A DNA stretch of 48,222 nucleotides, taken from positions 1 to 48,222 of the forward strand of contig MCFE01000668.1 in NCBI GenBank assembly GCA_002104905.1, given 5' to 3'. Shown piece by piece: positions 1 through 10,940 of the stretch; position 1 is the first letter of the stretch, and each line of letters begins with the position of its first letter. The DNA comes from Basidiobolus meristosporus CBS 931.73 (taxonomy: Eukaryota > Basidiobolomycota > Basidiobolomycetes > Basidiobolales > Basidiobolaceae). Below the pieces are notes generated by a model, which worked only from the letters and a program-made list of their open reading frames with translations, had not been told where the DNA came from and did no database searches. The translations under genes were made by a program, and so were the position numbers.

Positions 1-1121
1 TTGGGAACAAAATAAGAAACTGTTGATATCGAATCGATTTGTGAATTCTTGATACAATCAGATTCCAAATTCGTTGTTAACATAGTGGTGTATTGTTTTG
101 ATCGGCTTTAATGCTCAACATGGATTTTCTTCCGTTCTCATATCATCCCAAAGATTATTAACTATAGATAAAGGATACTTATATTTTTGGGGACGTAAAG
201 ACTTACCGCTTTTTTATTGTTTCCTGATCTACGATTCATTGTGCGCCATTACTGCCGCTTGGCGTCTAGGCCTACGAATTATTGGTTTAGTAGCTGTAAC
301 TCCTCTGAGGTTTTTTAAATCAACAATCCCCAATTACCTCTTGGTGTCTTGATAGAAATCTCCCCCAGATTTATATTGGTAGGGCAACTACTACCTCATG
401 ATACCCCACATATTACCACTATCTTCTTTAGAAGTTTAATGTCAACTATACGCCAAAATCGTTGAAACCTTTATAAATATACAGATAATAATGCGAGTTT
501 TCAAACCTGAAAACAGAATGAAATCTGAAGAAACAAATAATATAGGCATTTATGTATTGCAATGTTGGATAGATTACATAATACCCTCCATTACTTGAAG
601 TTTCATTTGGAAATATACCCAAAGTTATGGTACTGATTTCCATAATACCACAGACATGAAATGCAAGGAAGTAACCTGTTATCGACATGTATGCATCGTG
701 AGTTTCTTCAAATCATCTCAATAATGTATGTCATTTTGGCCAAGCCTTTTACTCCAAAGCACGGGTTTTACTTGAATGGTAAACTGTTGTCAGGCCCACC
801 CATTCTGATCGAGCCATTGCGAGCGAAAGGGGAGTTAGGTTCTAGATTATAATACGTATTATCCGCTTAATGGTTGTGTTCAGACCACTTGCATTTGATT
901 CAGGCGTGTTGATAACGATGTTTTCATTTTCACAATAAACAACTATTCAGCGCAGCATGGAAACTGGTTGATGTAATAATTTGGCTGAATATACTACAAA
1001 TAGCCTGCACTGATTACACAATTTGTTATTGAGTGGAAAATCTCACGATAAATACAGTTACTTGAGATTCAAGTGATGTATACAAACAGAGAAATAATGC
1101 TGAAGGCGGGGGTTGGTCCAT
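1..1121. other. Intergenic, no supported gene
   Basis: AT-rich sequence downstream of the P450-reductase gene. The open frames here are short, some start at non-ATG codons, and none shows a recognisable domain or signal peptide. The proximal part should hold the 3' UTR of the minus-strand P450 gene, but I see no clear AATAAA on that strand. Confidence 0.6.
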
Positions 1122-4100
1122 TTATCCCCATACATCTTCGTTAAATCTACCCGCTCTTTGTAGCGCTTGGAAATATTCGGCTGCTTCCTGTGGGCCAATT
1201 CCTCCAATTTGTATAATAATAGATGTAAGAGTCAATACTACATCCTTAGCCATTCCAGATGCGGATCCACAAACATACAAAGAGCCTTTTTGGTTATGGA
1301 TAAGATCCCACACCATCGAGGCTGAACTAAGCAGCTCGTGTTGGACATACTTCTTGACATTGCCGACTCGAGAGAAGGTGAGGTGCAGCTCATCCAGAGT
1401 ACCATCCGCAACAAATGCCTCCAGCTCTTCCTTGTAAATCAAGTCGTACTCAGGAGAGCGGCACCCGAAGAATAAATGGGTCGTAGACTGTCCACCATTC
1501 TTGACGGATTTGAATCGGTGATATTGGCGCTCCTGGAGGAATCCTCTAAATGGAGCGATCCCCGTTCCCGCACAGACCATGATCACTGGGATAGTAGGGT
1601 CTTCTGGTAAATGGAAAACCTCCTTGGCTGGCTTGATTGATGCATAAAGGGGCATTCCGCGCTCGGCTCTGGCAAGGAAATTGGAGCAGAGGCCTTTGTG
1701 GACTACGTTATCACTTCCAGTCTCTTCTACCACTCCGACACATAAATGTGCCACATTCTTGCTCACATATGGTGAAGAGGCGATAGAGTATCTACGTTTC
1801 GCCATGACTGGTATTCCGCACAAAAACGCCAGGAAATCAAGTCTTCTGATCATTGGATAGTTCTGAAGTAACTGAAGCAAATTCCGGTTCTCTTCTATGA
1901 AACTAGCGTAACTCCGGTTCCCTTCTTCCCCAATCTGGCATATCTCTTCCAAATAGGCTTTCTCCAACTCAGGATGCTCCGCAGAAATTGCTGAGACGCA
2001 AACCTCAATGAAATGCCGGGATGGTGCTGCTGAAAGGTCGGCATAGTGCATGAGTGCATTCTTAACGGTGCATGGCCCTTTAATCACTGCAGCCAAAGAG
2101 CGAGGGCTAAGGTTTTTACTCTTTGAGCGGTCAATGTCTACCTCGAATACTGCGTCCAATGCGTATCCAAACGAAAGAGCAACTGCTTCAACGAGGTCGG
2201 CATCATTGGCAGGTAAGATCTCTAAATGGTCACCAGCGTTGTACGTGGCATCCTCGGGCAACTCGATCTCAATATGACGAGTACTGCGGCGGCTCTTTTC
2301 GAAGTTCTGAAGCTCACTATTCGTAACAACACGGGCCTGTGGCGACTGGTTGATGTTGTTCCGAGCCAATCGGGCTTCATCATGGTTCTCTGGAGAGAGA
2401 TATTTCAAAGACACTCCTGTGGTAGGATCTTGAGTACTGATGCTTGTTAATTGGTTGAGGCCAGACCCCTCCATCCCTAAGTCGCCCAACAGAGATACAC
2501 ACATCTGCGCTATCCACTGTGCAAAATCCGCGTCGATATCACCATCGGCATTTCCAGCTCCGATAGGAAAGATTTGATCAGCCCCTAGTCGCGCCAATGC
2601 CCCATTGACCTTGCTGGGAAAGGCTTGGTATGTTCGCCACTGCTTATTTCCACATCCGAACACCGCGTAGCGAAGCCCGTTCAATGGCTTTACCGATGCT
2701 TCGCGTTTGGCGCTGATAAATTTGTCGAATTCTCTAGCATTATCTGGGGGAAGTCCATTGTACGTGCTGGTTATGATGAATAGCACTGGCTTTTCGCTGT
2801 CATCTTGAGCTTCGTCCTCTTGATAACTTCCAGATCCCAGTACTTCCCACTCATCCATAGGGAGGACCTGAGTATCCTTAAAGCCAAGATCGGATGCGTC
2901 CTTAGCAAGCTTGTTTGCATATTCCTCGGAGAGCCCCATGTCTGAACCAAACAGGACTATGAGCTTCGGGAGCTTAGTGGAAGATGAAAGCTGCCTAGCT
3001 ATCAGGGGTGTAGTTAGCTCTGTTTTTGGAGTATATGTTTCAGCCGGTGAATGTGTGGTTGTTTCTGGTAGCTCAGTTCTGGGTGTGACCGTCATGAATA
3101 GGTTTTCTGGTTTCAGGGTGGGGGCAGCGAGATCGTAGTAAACAGGTTTATCATCTTTCAGATGGAACTCAAACTTCATCAACAGAACGGCCAGAATAAT
3201 CTTGGCTTCTTGTAGGGCAAATTGCATACCGATACATGCTCTGGGGCCCGATGAGAAGGGCAACCACGCATAGGGTGACCGGTTTGCTTCTTCCGCAGCA
3301 CTGAATCTATCGGGGTTAAAGATCTCGGGTTCGGGCCAGATACCTGCGTTGTAGTGCAACGGATAGATACTAATTTCAACTACAGTGTCCTTTTCAACTC
3401 TGTATCCAAATGGCAATACACAATCTTTTGTGCAGTACTTCTGAACCGATGACACTGGCGGGTACATTCTTAAAGTCTCCTTCAATACTTGCCCCAGGTA
3501 CTTGAGCTTAGACACCTGTGCTCCAGTGGGCGGCTCCTCACCGGTAATGCCGGCGTTGACTATCTCCTGGAGAACTTTATGCAAGATTACTGGATGTCTG
3601 GCAAGCAAATACAAGCACCATGATAGGGTATTTGAGGTAGTCTCATGGCCAGCGATCAAGAAAGTCACTACCTGGTCACGTATCAGGTCGTCTGATAACT
3701 TCTCGCCGGTAGATTTGTCACGAGCCTCGAGCATAAAGCCCAGAAGATCGGAGAGAGAGCCATCTTCAACAGGAGCCTTCTTTCGCTGTGTGACCACCTC
3801 ATCCACGACACTTCTCATATAAGCCATGTTTTCGTCGAACTTAAAGTTGGACCAAATCGGGAGCTTTTTCCAGTATTTCGAACGGCTGGTTCGTGGGTCC
3901 AACTGCCCCATACAAAAAGCCATGGCGTCAATGAATGGATGCAGTGGACAGTCCTTGGACTCAACAAGTCCAAAATCATAACCAAATCCAACCTTGCCGA
4001 TGGTTTCGAAAGTGATTCGAGTCATCCAATCGGTCACAACGAACGGTTCGTCAGTCTCGAACTCATTCAAGACTCCAACCATCTTCAGCGCCAATTGACC

Positions 4101-4760
4101 CATCTCCTGCGTGTAGGCTTTCATGGATGTGGAGGAGAACGCCGGAACAAGCAGTTTGTGAGCAAGCTTCCATACTTTTTCATCTGAGCTGGTAGTGAAA
4201 AGGCCATCACCACCGATTTCCTTCACCTCTTCGAACGGTTGAGCCACTTTCTTGGTGAAGTATTCGCTCTCCTGAGCAAACAGCTCGGCGATGCTGGGGT
4301 GGTTTGTAGAGATTACTTTGGTTGATAGGTAATAGATTTCCAGGATCGGGCTATCGTACTCCTCGAAGTAATCCTTCATGGACTTGGGAAAATCTGGCAT
4401 AAGCTGAGGGATGGTGCCGAGGAATATGCTGGTAGGTGGAACAGGAATCTTACGATGGCAAGCCTCATTCCCTTTGATGTATGCCACGGAGCCCTGTATC
4501 AGGCTGGTGAACGAATCAATCTTAGCCCCTTCTTCATTACAAAACTCGATCCTTTCGTAGGCGGGGATGTTCAATCTTCTCCCACATTGTTCCTTCATAT
4601 CTTGCAGGTCCCAGTGGTCAAGTGGCCTGATAACCACCCCATCCTTCTCTAGGCTTTGCCCAAAAAACGCCACGACGATAATTTTGGTCTTGAGGGGCTC
4701 CTCTACGATAGCCGGTGTCCTCTGCAAATTGATTTCTTGGTGCTTAAATGGGCACGACAT
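1122..4760 (-). CDS. Self-sufficient cytochrome P450:NADPH-P450 reductase (CYP505 / P450foxy-like) with N-terminal ubiquitin-like extension
   Basis: A single intronless frame of 1212 codons. Residues about 104-560 are a P450 haem domain: I-helix AGHETTS at 370-376, ExxR (ETLR) at 428-431, PDRF at 483-486, and the haem loop FSSGPRACIG with the ligand Cys509. Residues about 598-760 are a flavodoxin-like FMN domain. From about 800 to the end is an FAD/NADPH reductase: RRYSIASSP at 989-997 for FAD, GTGIAPFRG at 1065-1073 for the nucleotide, and a conserved C-terminal aromatic (Trp1211). This is the architecture of fungal CYP505 and bacterial P450 BM3, which hydroxylate fatty acids at subterminal carbons using NADPH and O2. 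There is no membrane anchor, so it should be soluble. The unusual part is residues about 24-97, ahead of the P450, which read like a ubiquitin/doublecortin-fold domain. The start is the first ATG, just downstream of a TATA box. Substrate cannot be told from sequence. Confidence 0.95.
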   Translation of the reverse strand: MSCPFKHQEINLQRTPAIVEEPLKTKIIVVAFFGQSLEKDGVVIRPLDHWDLQDMKEQCGRRLNIPAYERIEFCNEEGAKIDSFTSLIQGSVAYIKGNEACHRKIPVPPTSIFLGTIPQLMPDFPKSMKDYFEEYDSPILEIYYLSTKVISTNHPSIAELFAQESEYFTKKVAQPFEEVKEIGGDGLFTTSSDEKVWKLAHKLLVPAFSSTSMKAYTQEMGQLALKMVGVLNEFETDEPFVVTDWMTRITFETIGKVGFGYDFGLVESKDCPLHPFIDAMAFCMGQLDPRTSRSKYWKKLPIWSNFKFDENMAYMRSVVDEVVTQRKKAPVEDGSLSDLLGFMLEARDKSTGEKLSDDLIRDQVVTFLIAGHETTSNTLSWCLYLLARHPVILHKVLQEIVNAGITGEEPPTGAQVSKLKYLGQVLKETLRMYPPVSSVQKYCTKDCVLPFGYRVEKDTVVEISIYPLHYNAGIWPEPEIFNPDRFSAAEEANRSPYAWLPFSSGPRACIGMQFALQEAKIILAVLLMKFEFHLKDDKPVYYDLAAPTLKPENLFMTVTPRTELPETTTHSPAETYTPKTELTTPLIARQLSSSTKLPKLIVLFGSDMGLSEEYANKLAKDASDLGFKDTQVLPMDEWEVLGSGSYQEDEAQDDSEKPVLFIITSTYNGLPPDNAREFDKFISAKREASVKPLNGLRYAVFGCGNKQWRTYQAFPSKVNGALARLGADQIFPIGAGNADGDIDADFAQWIAQMCVSLLGDLGMEGSGLNQLTSISTQDPTTGVSLKYLSPENHDEARLARNNINQSPQARVVTNSELQNFEKSRRSTRHIEIELPEDATYNAGDHLEILPANDADLVEAVALSFGYALDAVFEVDIDRSKSKNLSPRSLAAVIKGPCTVKNALMHYADLSAAPSRHFIEVCVSAISAEHPELEKAYLEEICQIGEEGNRSYASFIEENRNLLQLLQNYPMIRRLDFLAFLCGIPVMAKRRYSIASSPYVSKNVAHLCVGVVEETGSDNVVHKGLCSNFLARAERGMPLYASIKPAKEVFHLPEDPTIPVIMVCAGTGIAPFRGFLQERQYHRFKSVKNGGQSTTHLFFGCRSPEYDLIYKEELEAFVADGTLDELHLTFSRVGNVKKYVQHELLSSASMVWDLIHNQKGSLYVCGSASGMAKDVVLTLTSIIIQIGGIGPQEAAEYFQALQRAGRFNEDVWG

Positions 4761-4806
4761 TTGCTGTACCTTGGTTGTTGGCTGCCATTCACAATCGACA
4801 GCACGC

Positions 4807-4813
4807 TTTTATA
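4807..4813 (-). promoter_or_regulatory. TATA box of the P450-reductase gene
   Basis: TATAAAA on the minus strand, 47-53 bp upstream of the ATG at 4760. This predicts a very short 5' UTR and supports the chosen start. Confidence 0.6.
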
Positions 4814-6659
4814 GCTTGACCAGAGTTCTGTGTTTCCCAGACCATGTAACACTTGTGGAAAGCTTAAACACGTAGCCTGATAACAACTGGAGCCATTCAC
4901 TATGTGAAAAATCAAACGTGGCACTCCGGACAAACCACAAACCCCACCGATCTGTATCAGCCTACCACAGCAACTACTCGGCACTTGGCATCGTCATTAC
5001 TAAAATATTTCAGAAGTGGAAACTCCGCGTGGCTTAGAAGCCTGTGTATTTGTGGGTATTCTAAGGGAGCGCGTAGATTAGGTGGAAATCTATGGAAGCA
5101 ACTGTATTTAGAAGGAAATCCGCAGCGGAGGTTGACCTAACCGTTTCATCCAACTCCCCGCAAACACCACAACGAAGAACACTCCGCTCAAGATGCGCTC
5201 CTTCAACTGGAAAACGGGATTTTAACCGAAAGAGTGGTATTCCTCTGATTGGCCCTGTCGTGGGTATATCTGGTCACAATCTAGTTATTCAAAGTTTGAG
5301 CGCCCATTCATTCACGCTTAGAGTTAGCCTTCAAAATCCCATTCAAGAATGCAAGGAAAGTTCCCTCTATTCAGCCCTGTGTACAGGTAAGTACATCCTG
5401 CTATTGGTAGGGATTGCAGATATTGGGGAAACTCTACGTATCATACGTGGCATCATCCATTTAGCCTGTTTGTATAAAACTCGTATTCTCACCCTCATCT
5501 TCTTTGAATAACTACCATCTCTGGAATGACTACATGATCATGCCGCAAGCCAACTCAACCATGATGTCGATGAGTAAGTCCAAACAGTAAAGTCTGGTTT
5601 GGCAGCTTGAACCGTCTTTTCTACCTAGAGGCCACTGTGGAAATAACGGAGTCTTTGAGATTCATACTAATGACCGAATGTTCTAGCTTTATACTGATAT
5701 GGTTAGTTGGATTCTACTCTGCGCAGGGTCAATCTTTATGCTCGAACCGGCTTCTATAAGTAGCAAACCGAATATGCAAGCACTGCTTAGCTAGTTCATG
5801 CTCACTCTATTCCATCTGTACCTCTCACCTGAAATCTATTTATACTCTTTTGTACCAAAACAGGAGTACCGCGTAGATGAACAAATTCGGGACTGCAATA
5901 TAGAGCGGTGATCAATTAACGGTGATTTTGTAAGACAAATATTGAAATGGGACGATTTTGCAGTAATTCATACAGCAGCCATGCCCAACCACAATCCATC
6001 CCACGGCCGAGCAATTAACCCCTGGACCTTGCACTTCACCTTCTGAGCCAGCGAAGCCCAATGCAAATCCTGTGGCATCATTCGATGGCCAAGGCTTCTT
6101 TAATTATGCCATAAAGGTGCAGATACAAGGTTTGTCGAATGAGGCATAATAATCAAATGGAAAACCAGCTCACGTTTGTCAACAATCGAATAAACCGATT
6201 CAGGTTTGTCAAGAGTGGAAAGAATCTTCTGATGCCTGTTGAGTTGGCATCAGCCGTCGTTCAGTGATGTAGTAATTAGCTATCTGAGTCAGCCTGTGGA
6301 ACGCTGGCTTATTTAATGATTAATGTTGTGAGTCGTTCTTGCTGTAATTACATACTTTTATACTTGTTTGATCACTTAAATGAGCCGCATCGTAAATTCC
6401 CTGGCCAATCAAACCACACCTTTGTTCATTTAAAACGTCGGATCAAGCTGTTAATCTGGTCAGCTTTTTGAGAACTTTCCTCATATTCTGAGCCTCTTCC
6501 GACTCTCCACCCAACGGTCGAAACTCACTTTACGACCTTTCATCGAGCGCCTTAGTAATCGAAGCTTCATAGCTCCTCTCCCTTGTTTATCGTTCTTGGC
6601 AGGTCCCAGTCCGGTTTCGTTTATACCTCTATCCCCTCAACCAACTTCGGTCAACTCAT
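4814..6659. other. Divergent intergenic region between the P450 and PH-CRIB genes
   Basis: About 1.8 kb shared by two divergently transcribed genes, so it should hold both upstream regulatory regions. A 139-codon open frame at 5092-5511 has no domain, low-complexity composition and no clear promoter, so I do not call it a gene. Confidence 0.5.
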
Positions 6660-7574
6660 ATGAGCTCTGTCTATTCTTCGGATTGTTCGACGGCAACTGC
6701 CTCGCAAGAGAGTTTAGTTTACATTTCACAGACCTTAAAAAGAGGTTATCTTACTGTCCGCGGAGCTGGGATTCGTAATTGGTTGTGGACTAAACGGCTA
6801 ATCATTTTAAAGAATCTCGCGGTCACCATTCACAAGCATGAGGTAAGGACCCTCTCTTGTTGCTTCTTTGGAGTTGAGTTGAGCTGAGCCGAGTAACTTA
6901 TACTTTTGTGAAGAACGATTTCAAAGCGTCGGACGTGATTTACCTGGACAATATCGTGGATATTGTGCGCTGCGACGCTCGACCATACTGTTTCAAGCTG
7001 GTTACCACACTCAAAACCTACTTCTTAGCTTGTCGAAACGAAGCTGAGCTAAGCTCATGGATGGACGATATTTACAAGGTAATTCGCCAGCACATCAACG
7101 GCATACAGTGAAAGAAAAGATCGCTCACCCTTATTATGATTGTAGAAGAGCAACATGAAGGGAATTTCTAGTCCCACAAACTTCCACCATGATTCTCACT
7201 TGGGATTCAATCCAGACACAGGTGCTCTGGAGTGCGCAGGGAAAGGCTTTGAGAACATGCAAGGCAGCACGTTAACTCGAGAGGATTACGCATCAAATCC
7301 CAACGTGGTGCTGTCGTTAATGAATCTGTGTACAGGCCAAGGAAAGCACGATGAACCAGCAGAAAATGGCAGGAGTAGGTATCGATACTCCATTAAGCCC
7401 ACCTCTAACCTGAGAAAGAGCCAGTTTCAGTTACCCGAAATCCCCAAGAAACTATCCGTTCTATTTGATGATTTTGATGTAAGTCCCTAGAGTCACTTGG
7501 ATGTCACCACTTTGCCAACTAACGTGCAATGTCTCTAGACTACCTCGTTTTTAACCAAAACCCAGGTCAATTGA
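6660..7574 (+). CDS. PH-CRIB protein: Cla4/PAK-like regulatory module lacking a kinase domain
   Basis: Hand-built model of four exons: 6660-6842, 6914-7078, 7146-7478 and 7539-7574 (717 nt, 238 residues). All three introns (60-71 bp) are phase 0 with GT..AG ends, and the last has a clean ACTAAC branch point at 7518-7523. Residues about 27-116 form a PH domain ending in CRNEAELSSWMDDIYK, which closely resembles the PH domain of fungal Cla4-type PAK kinases. Residues 123-136 are a textbook CRIB motif (I-S-x-P-x2-F-x-H-x2-H-L-G), the Cdc42/Rac-GTP binding element, followed by the usual PAK-type tail through about residue 180. In Cla4 a linker and Ser/Thr kinase follow; here the protein ends, and no kinase motifs (GxGxxG, HRD, DFG) are visible downstream. 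It could bind phosphoinositides and GTP-Cdc42 as a competitor or adaptor. It could also be a decayed paralogue, although intact splicing and frame argue against recent decay. Confidence 0.8.
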
Positions 7575-9250
7575 GGCCAGACCGTGTGTAAAGGAGCCCT
7601 TTAGTTTTGAGCCCAACCGTCTTCCTAATTCCTTGATAGCCTTTTTGTATGCAGCAGACTTACCCGTATCAGCATTCAGCTAAAATACTTTTTATTCCAT
7701 TTGTTTGTATCGTAGCCTGGATTTTGTGTCCGGATTTCTTTATTGGGTTGTGGGATGCAAGGGTAGGATTCTGGACGTAATAAGCTTATGTCGATTTTGT
7801 TCTTGGAAGAGTATTGAATGCTGTCGCTAATCTATATATAAACCTCCGTATATAATCGACCATTGTCAAGCGATTTTCTAACTTGGAAGGATATGTTACA
7901 CATCCATGGACATGGAGCCGGTATCACGAATACTTGATTGTCGTAATTAATCTTTTTGGTGACCGCGCCATCATAGGTCGGCCTCATTCCACGGAAGGAT
8001 CGGATTCATGATTGAAAATACATATTTGGTATCAGCCAACGAAATTGCCCTCAATTAATGGCCATCAAGTCGATTGATTTCCTTCTTAAATATAGGATTT
8101 CAATCTCGTATGCCATATATAGGCCTTGATCCGAATGAATCTGAAACCAGCCATGCCATGATGCATTCATATTTATCACCAAGTCTTGGCCCGCTTGGAA
8201 TAGATGATGTGTATAAGACCAGTCACAGTGGAAATCAGCTGCAGAGTAGGTTTGATTTGGTATAGACTGGTACTCTGGCATGCTTCATTGGATACTGGAG
8301 TGAGGCTAGCACGAAATAGAGAACAAATTCTAGTTGGAGGCACAGCAGCTCTATATCCTGACAAATAGAAACTGGTGCAAGAGTCATATCAGCAATGCTG
8401 GGCTAGATTTATGAGTGGGGTCTCTGTAAATGAAATTCATGATCAGCTAAATTGAAAAAATGCCCACTAAAGATGAACTTCATATATATCTGGCCAGTGC
8501 AGCATGGCTGGGTTTCAGTGAAGGAGGAACCTGGAGTATTCTAAGCTCACTAAACATCATACCAACTGGAATCAAGGGGCTGCTATGCTCGCGCGCATTC
8601 CATCCACACTACAAGCGGAATAGCCAGGCAATATGATGCACCATTAGGTCAATCTTAAAGCACGGGGTACAGCATTGAGTAAATCCTCAACACTCGTGTC
8701 AGAACACTGTGACATGCTATGTACAGCTAACGGACAATAAACGGAACCCTAGCATATAGTTATTATTCCACAGATAATCCCATTGTCCCAACCCCCTTCA
8801 TTATGTGGGTCAATGTTGCCATACAGACCCCTATTCTGAGATAACGCTGAGAACCAGATAATCGGTCATGGTAGCTTGCCAATCGTTATGGGATGCGATC
8901 TCGTTTTGGTGAGCAAAATGCTCTTGTGATGAGCATTATTGAGGTAGGCCACACGAATCAGAGCGGCGTGTTTGAGATACTCGTGATTTGGTAGTTTCAC
9001 AATGAATTCCTGTTGATCCATTTGCATTCCATCCTGGTTGCTATTTCTGAGACACAGAGGGATTTATATGATGCGCTACGAACCATAGTGGATTTGATTT
9101 AACCTTTCCTCCACTCCACGACTCCAGTTGATTTCCTTGCTCCCGCTCACTGGTATTCCTTGTCATACCCAAGCCTGTCTTTGAGTGTTCGTGTCGCTTG
9201 ATTCGTGATAAAGATAAAGTGGATGCCTGCCTAAAACAGGCCGGAATCAA
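7575..9250. other. Intergenic, no supported gene
   Basis: About 1.7 kb between two plus-strand genes. Only short frames without recognisable domains on either strand. Confidence 0.5.
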
Positions 9251-10940
9251 ATGAAGTGGAATCAAAATCTAGACGAACACCTTGTTAATTATGGTGGGCT
9301 TGAGAACTCGACCCCGCTACGCCCTGCCACTAACGCCCCTGTCGGATATAGGCTGCCTGTACACGCTTCAATTGCTCTATAATCTATTTTCGCGGGAGGA
9401 ATGTAAAGTGCGGCTGGAGAAGGCCGAATTGATGTGTTGGGGTTCTCAGCCGCAGGAAGAGGTGGATTATTGGGATCCCCGTAAACCGAAATACAAGGTA
9501 TCAGTTCAATGAGGCCATTTTGGATTCCATCTACTAATGGCGAGTGTGGCTTAGTCCTTCTTATATAGAGAGATAGTCCCGCCACGTGAGTACATCAAGA
9601 GATTGGTGGATGAATGCTGGCAGGGGGTCTTTCTTATTGGCCACGCCGACCCGAAATCCAGTCGTCGACAGGGATTGTGGTTCTTGAGGCAATTCTGTGT
9701 AATCTACGGGTTCTCAAGCCTCATGCTGGAATTGGTAATGTTACTGATGCTGGGATTCCCCCTCAATTTCCCCGTTAACCCTTGTGCCGACAGAAAAATC
9801 CGGTCATGCTGGAGCAGCTGCTGCAGATTTCCTTGGTCGAGGAGCTCAAGGGCATTCTGCCCAAGAACCGAGACACCTTCACACAGTTGCTAAAGTACCA
9901 CGACCAACAGCTGCAACACTCTCGCACCGCCGACTCGGGGATCCACGAGTCCATCGAAGAGGGGAGCGACAAAGACAGTCTGAGAAGCAAGTCTGAAGCG
10001 ACCGAGCTATTTAAAACCTTAAATTCTCTAAACGAAGAGTATCATATTTCGGCGAACTCCAGGGAGGAGCGATTTTTCGCCCTACTAGTGGATCACATAA
10101 CCAGGTAGGCGCATGCGGAAGCGCGTTGTTGAGGCAATGACTGAGTGACGTCTCTTGCTAGGGTGACCACGCCAAACTTTCCAGTGCTTACTTTTTCGAA
10201 GATGCTCAAAGCACTACCGGATATCACGCAGGATGAGATAGACTTCGACTCGCAATTAGAGATACTGGAGTGCATCGATTATCTACTTCACGAGGCGGCG
10301 ACCGACCCAGGTAGGCTGTTTGCACCTCATCGATGGGTGTTCCATTGGCTAACTGTATCTTGTCCAGTGTTCGGCAGGACCTGTTCCCCGAGAACGTGGT
10401 TTCGAGAAAGCCCGTCGCGAACGCATATGGTCAAGATCATCAACGTCGGCGTTCGTAAATACCTGCAACAGCACAGGCCTACCGGGGTCGATCCGCGAAT
10501 AGTGGCCGCATACCTAAAGCACCAAATCAGCGAGCTGAGTATTCCGCTGATGCCGCTGGAGTTCGTAGACATGTTGAACGTGTTGTCACCCATGACTGAG
10601 GAGGACAAAGATTGTAAGTAGCTCTTTCGATACCTGTATGTCGGTCACGCATTCCTGACCATTGGCGGATCTAGACGTATGGTTCCCAAATGCAACGGCA
10701 TTGAACCTGCTGCAGAGCATGTTTCGTCTAAGTCTGTGGCGATGGGAGATCCTACAGGGCATAATGGATCTGGTGGATATCCTGACCAGGGACAACATGT
10801 CCACGCTTGCCGTAGCCATCATTTTCCCCCTGCAAAGTCCATCTACCTTCGACAACTGGGACGAATTCAAACGATGGAACTGGTGCTGGGGATGTCTGCT
10901 TCAAAAAAGAGCCGAGATTTTTCGGCAATCGTCTTATTGA
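9251..10940 (+). CDS. RhoGAP-like protein, probably catalytically dead
   Basis: Hand-built model of seven exons: 9251-9293, 9352-9497, 9555-9734, 9794-10104, 10162-10310, 10368-10613 and 10675-10940. They sum to 1341 nt (446 residues plus stop). Each intron is 57-61 bp with GT..AG and most have a CTAAC/CTGAC/TACTAAT-type branch point. Residues about 277-412 resemble a RhoGAP domain: DPRIVAAYLKHQISELSIPL matches the helix usually read as VAsLLKxxLReLPePL, and DNMSTLAVAIIFPLQSP matches NkMtxxNLAivFaPxLl. The segment that normally carries the arginine finger (G-[IL]-[FY]-R-x-x-G) is missing, because the first helix runs almost directly into the LLK helix. The first 270 residues are not recognised. 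It may be a pseudo-GAP in Rho/Cdc42 signalling, which fits the PH-CRIB neighbour 1.7 kb upstream. Exon 1 is the least certain part; an ATG at 9291 is an alternative start in the exon 2 frame. Confidence 0.65.

Noticed and set aside
5092-5511. 139-codon open frame between the P450 and PH-CRIB genes
   Set aside because: No domain, no signal peptide, no clear promoter or splice partner, and composition like the intergenic DNA around it.
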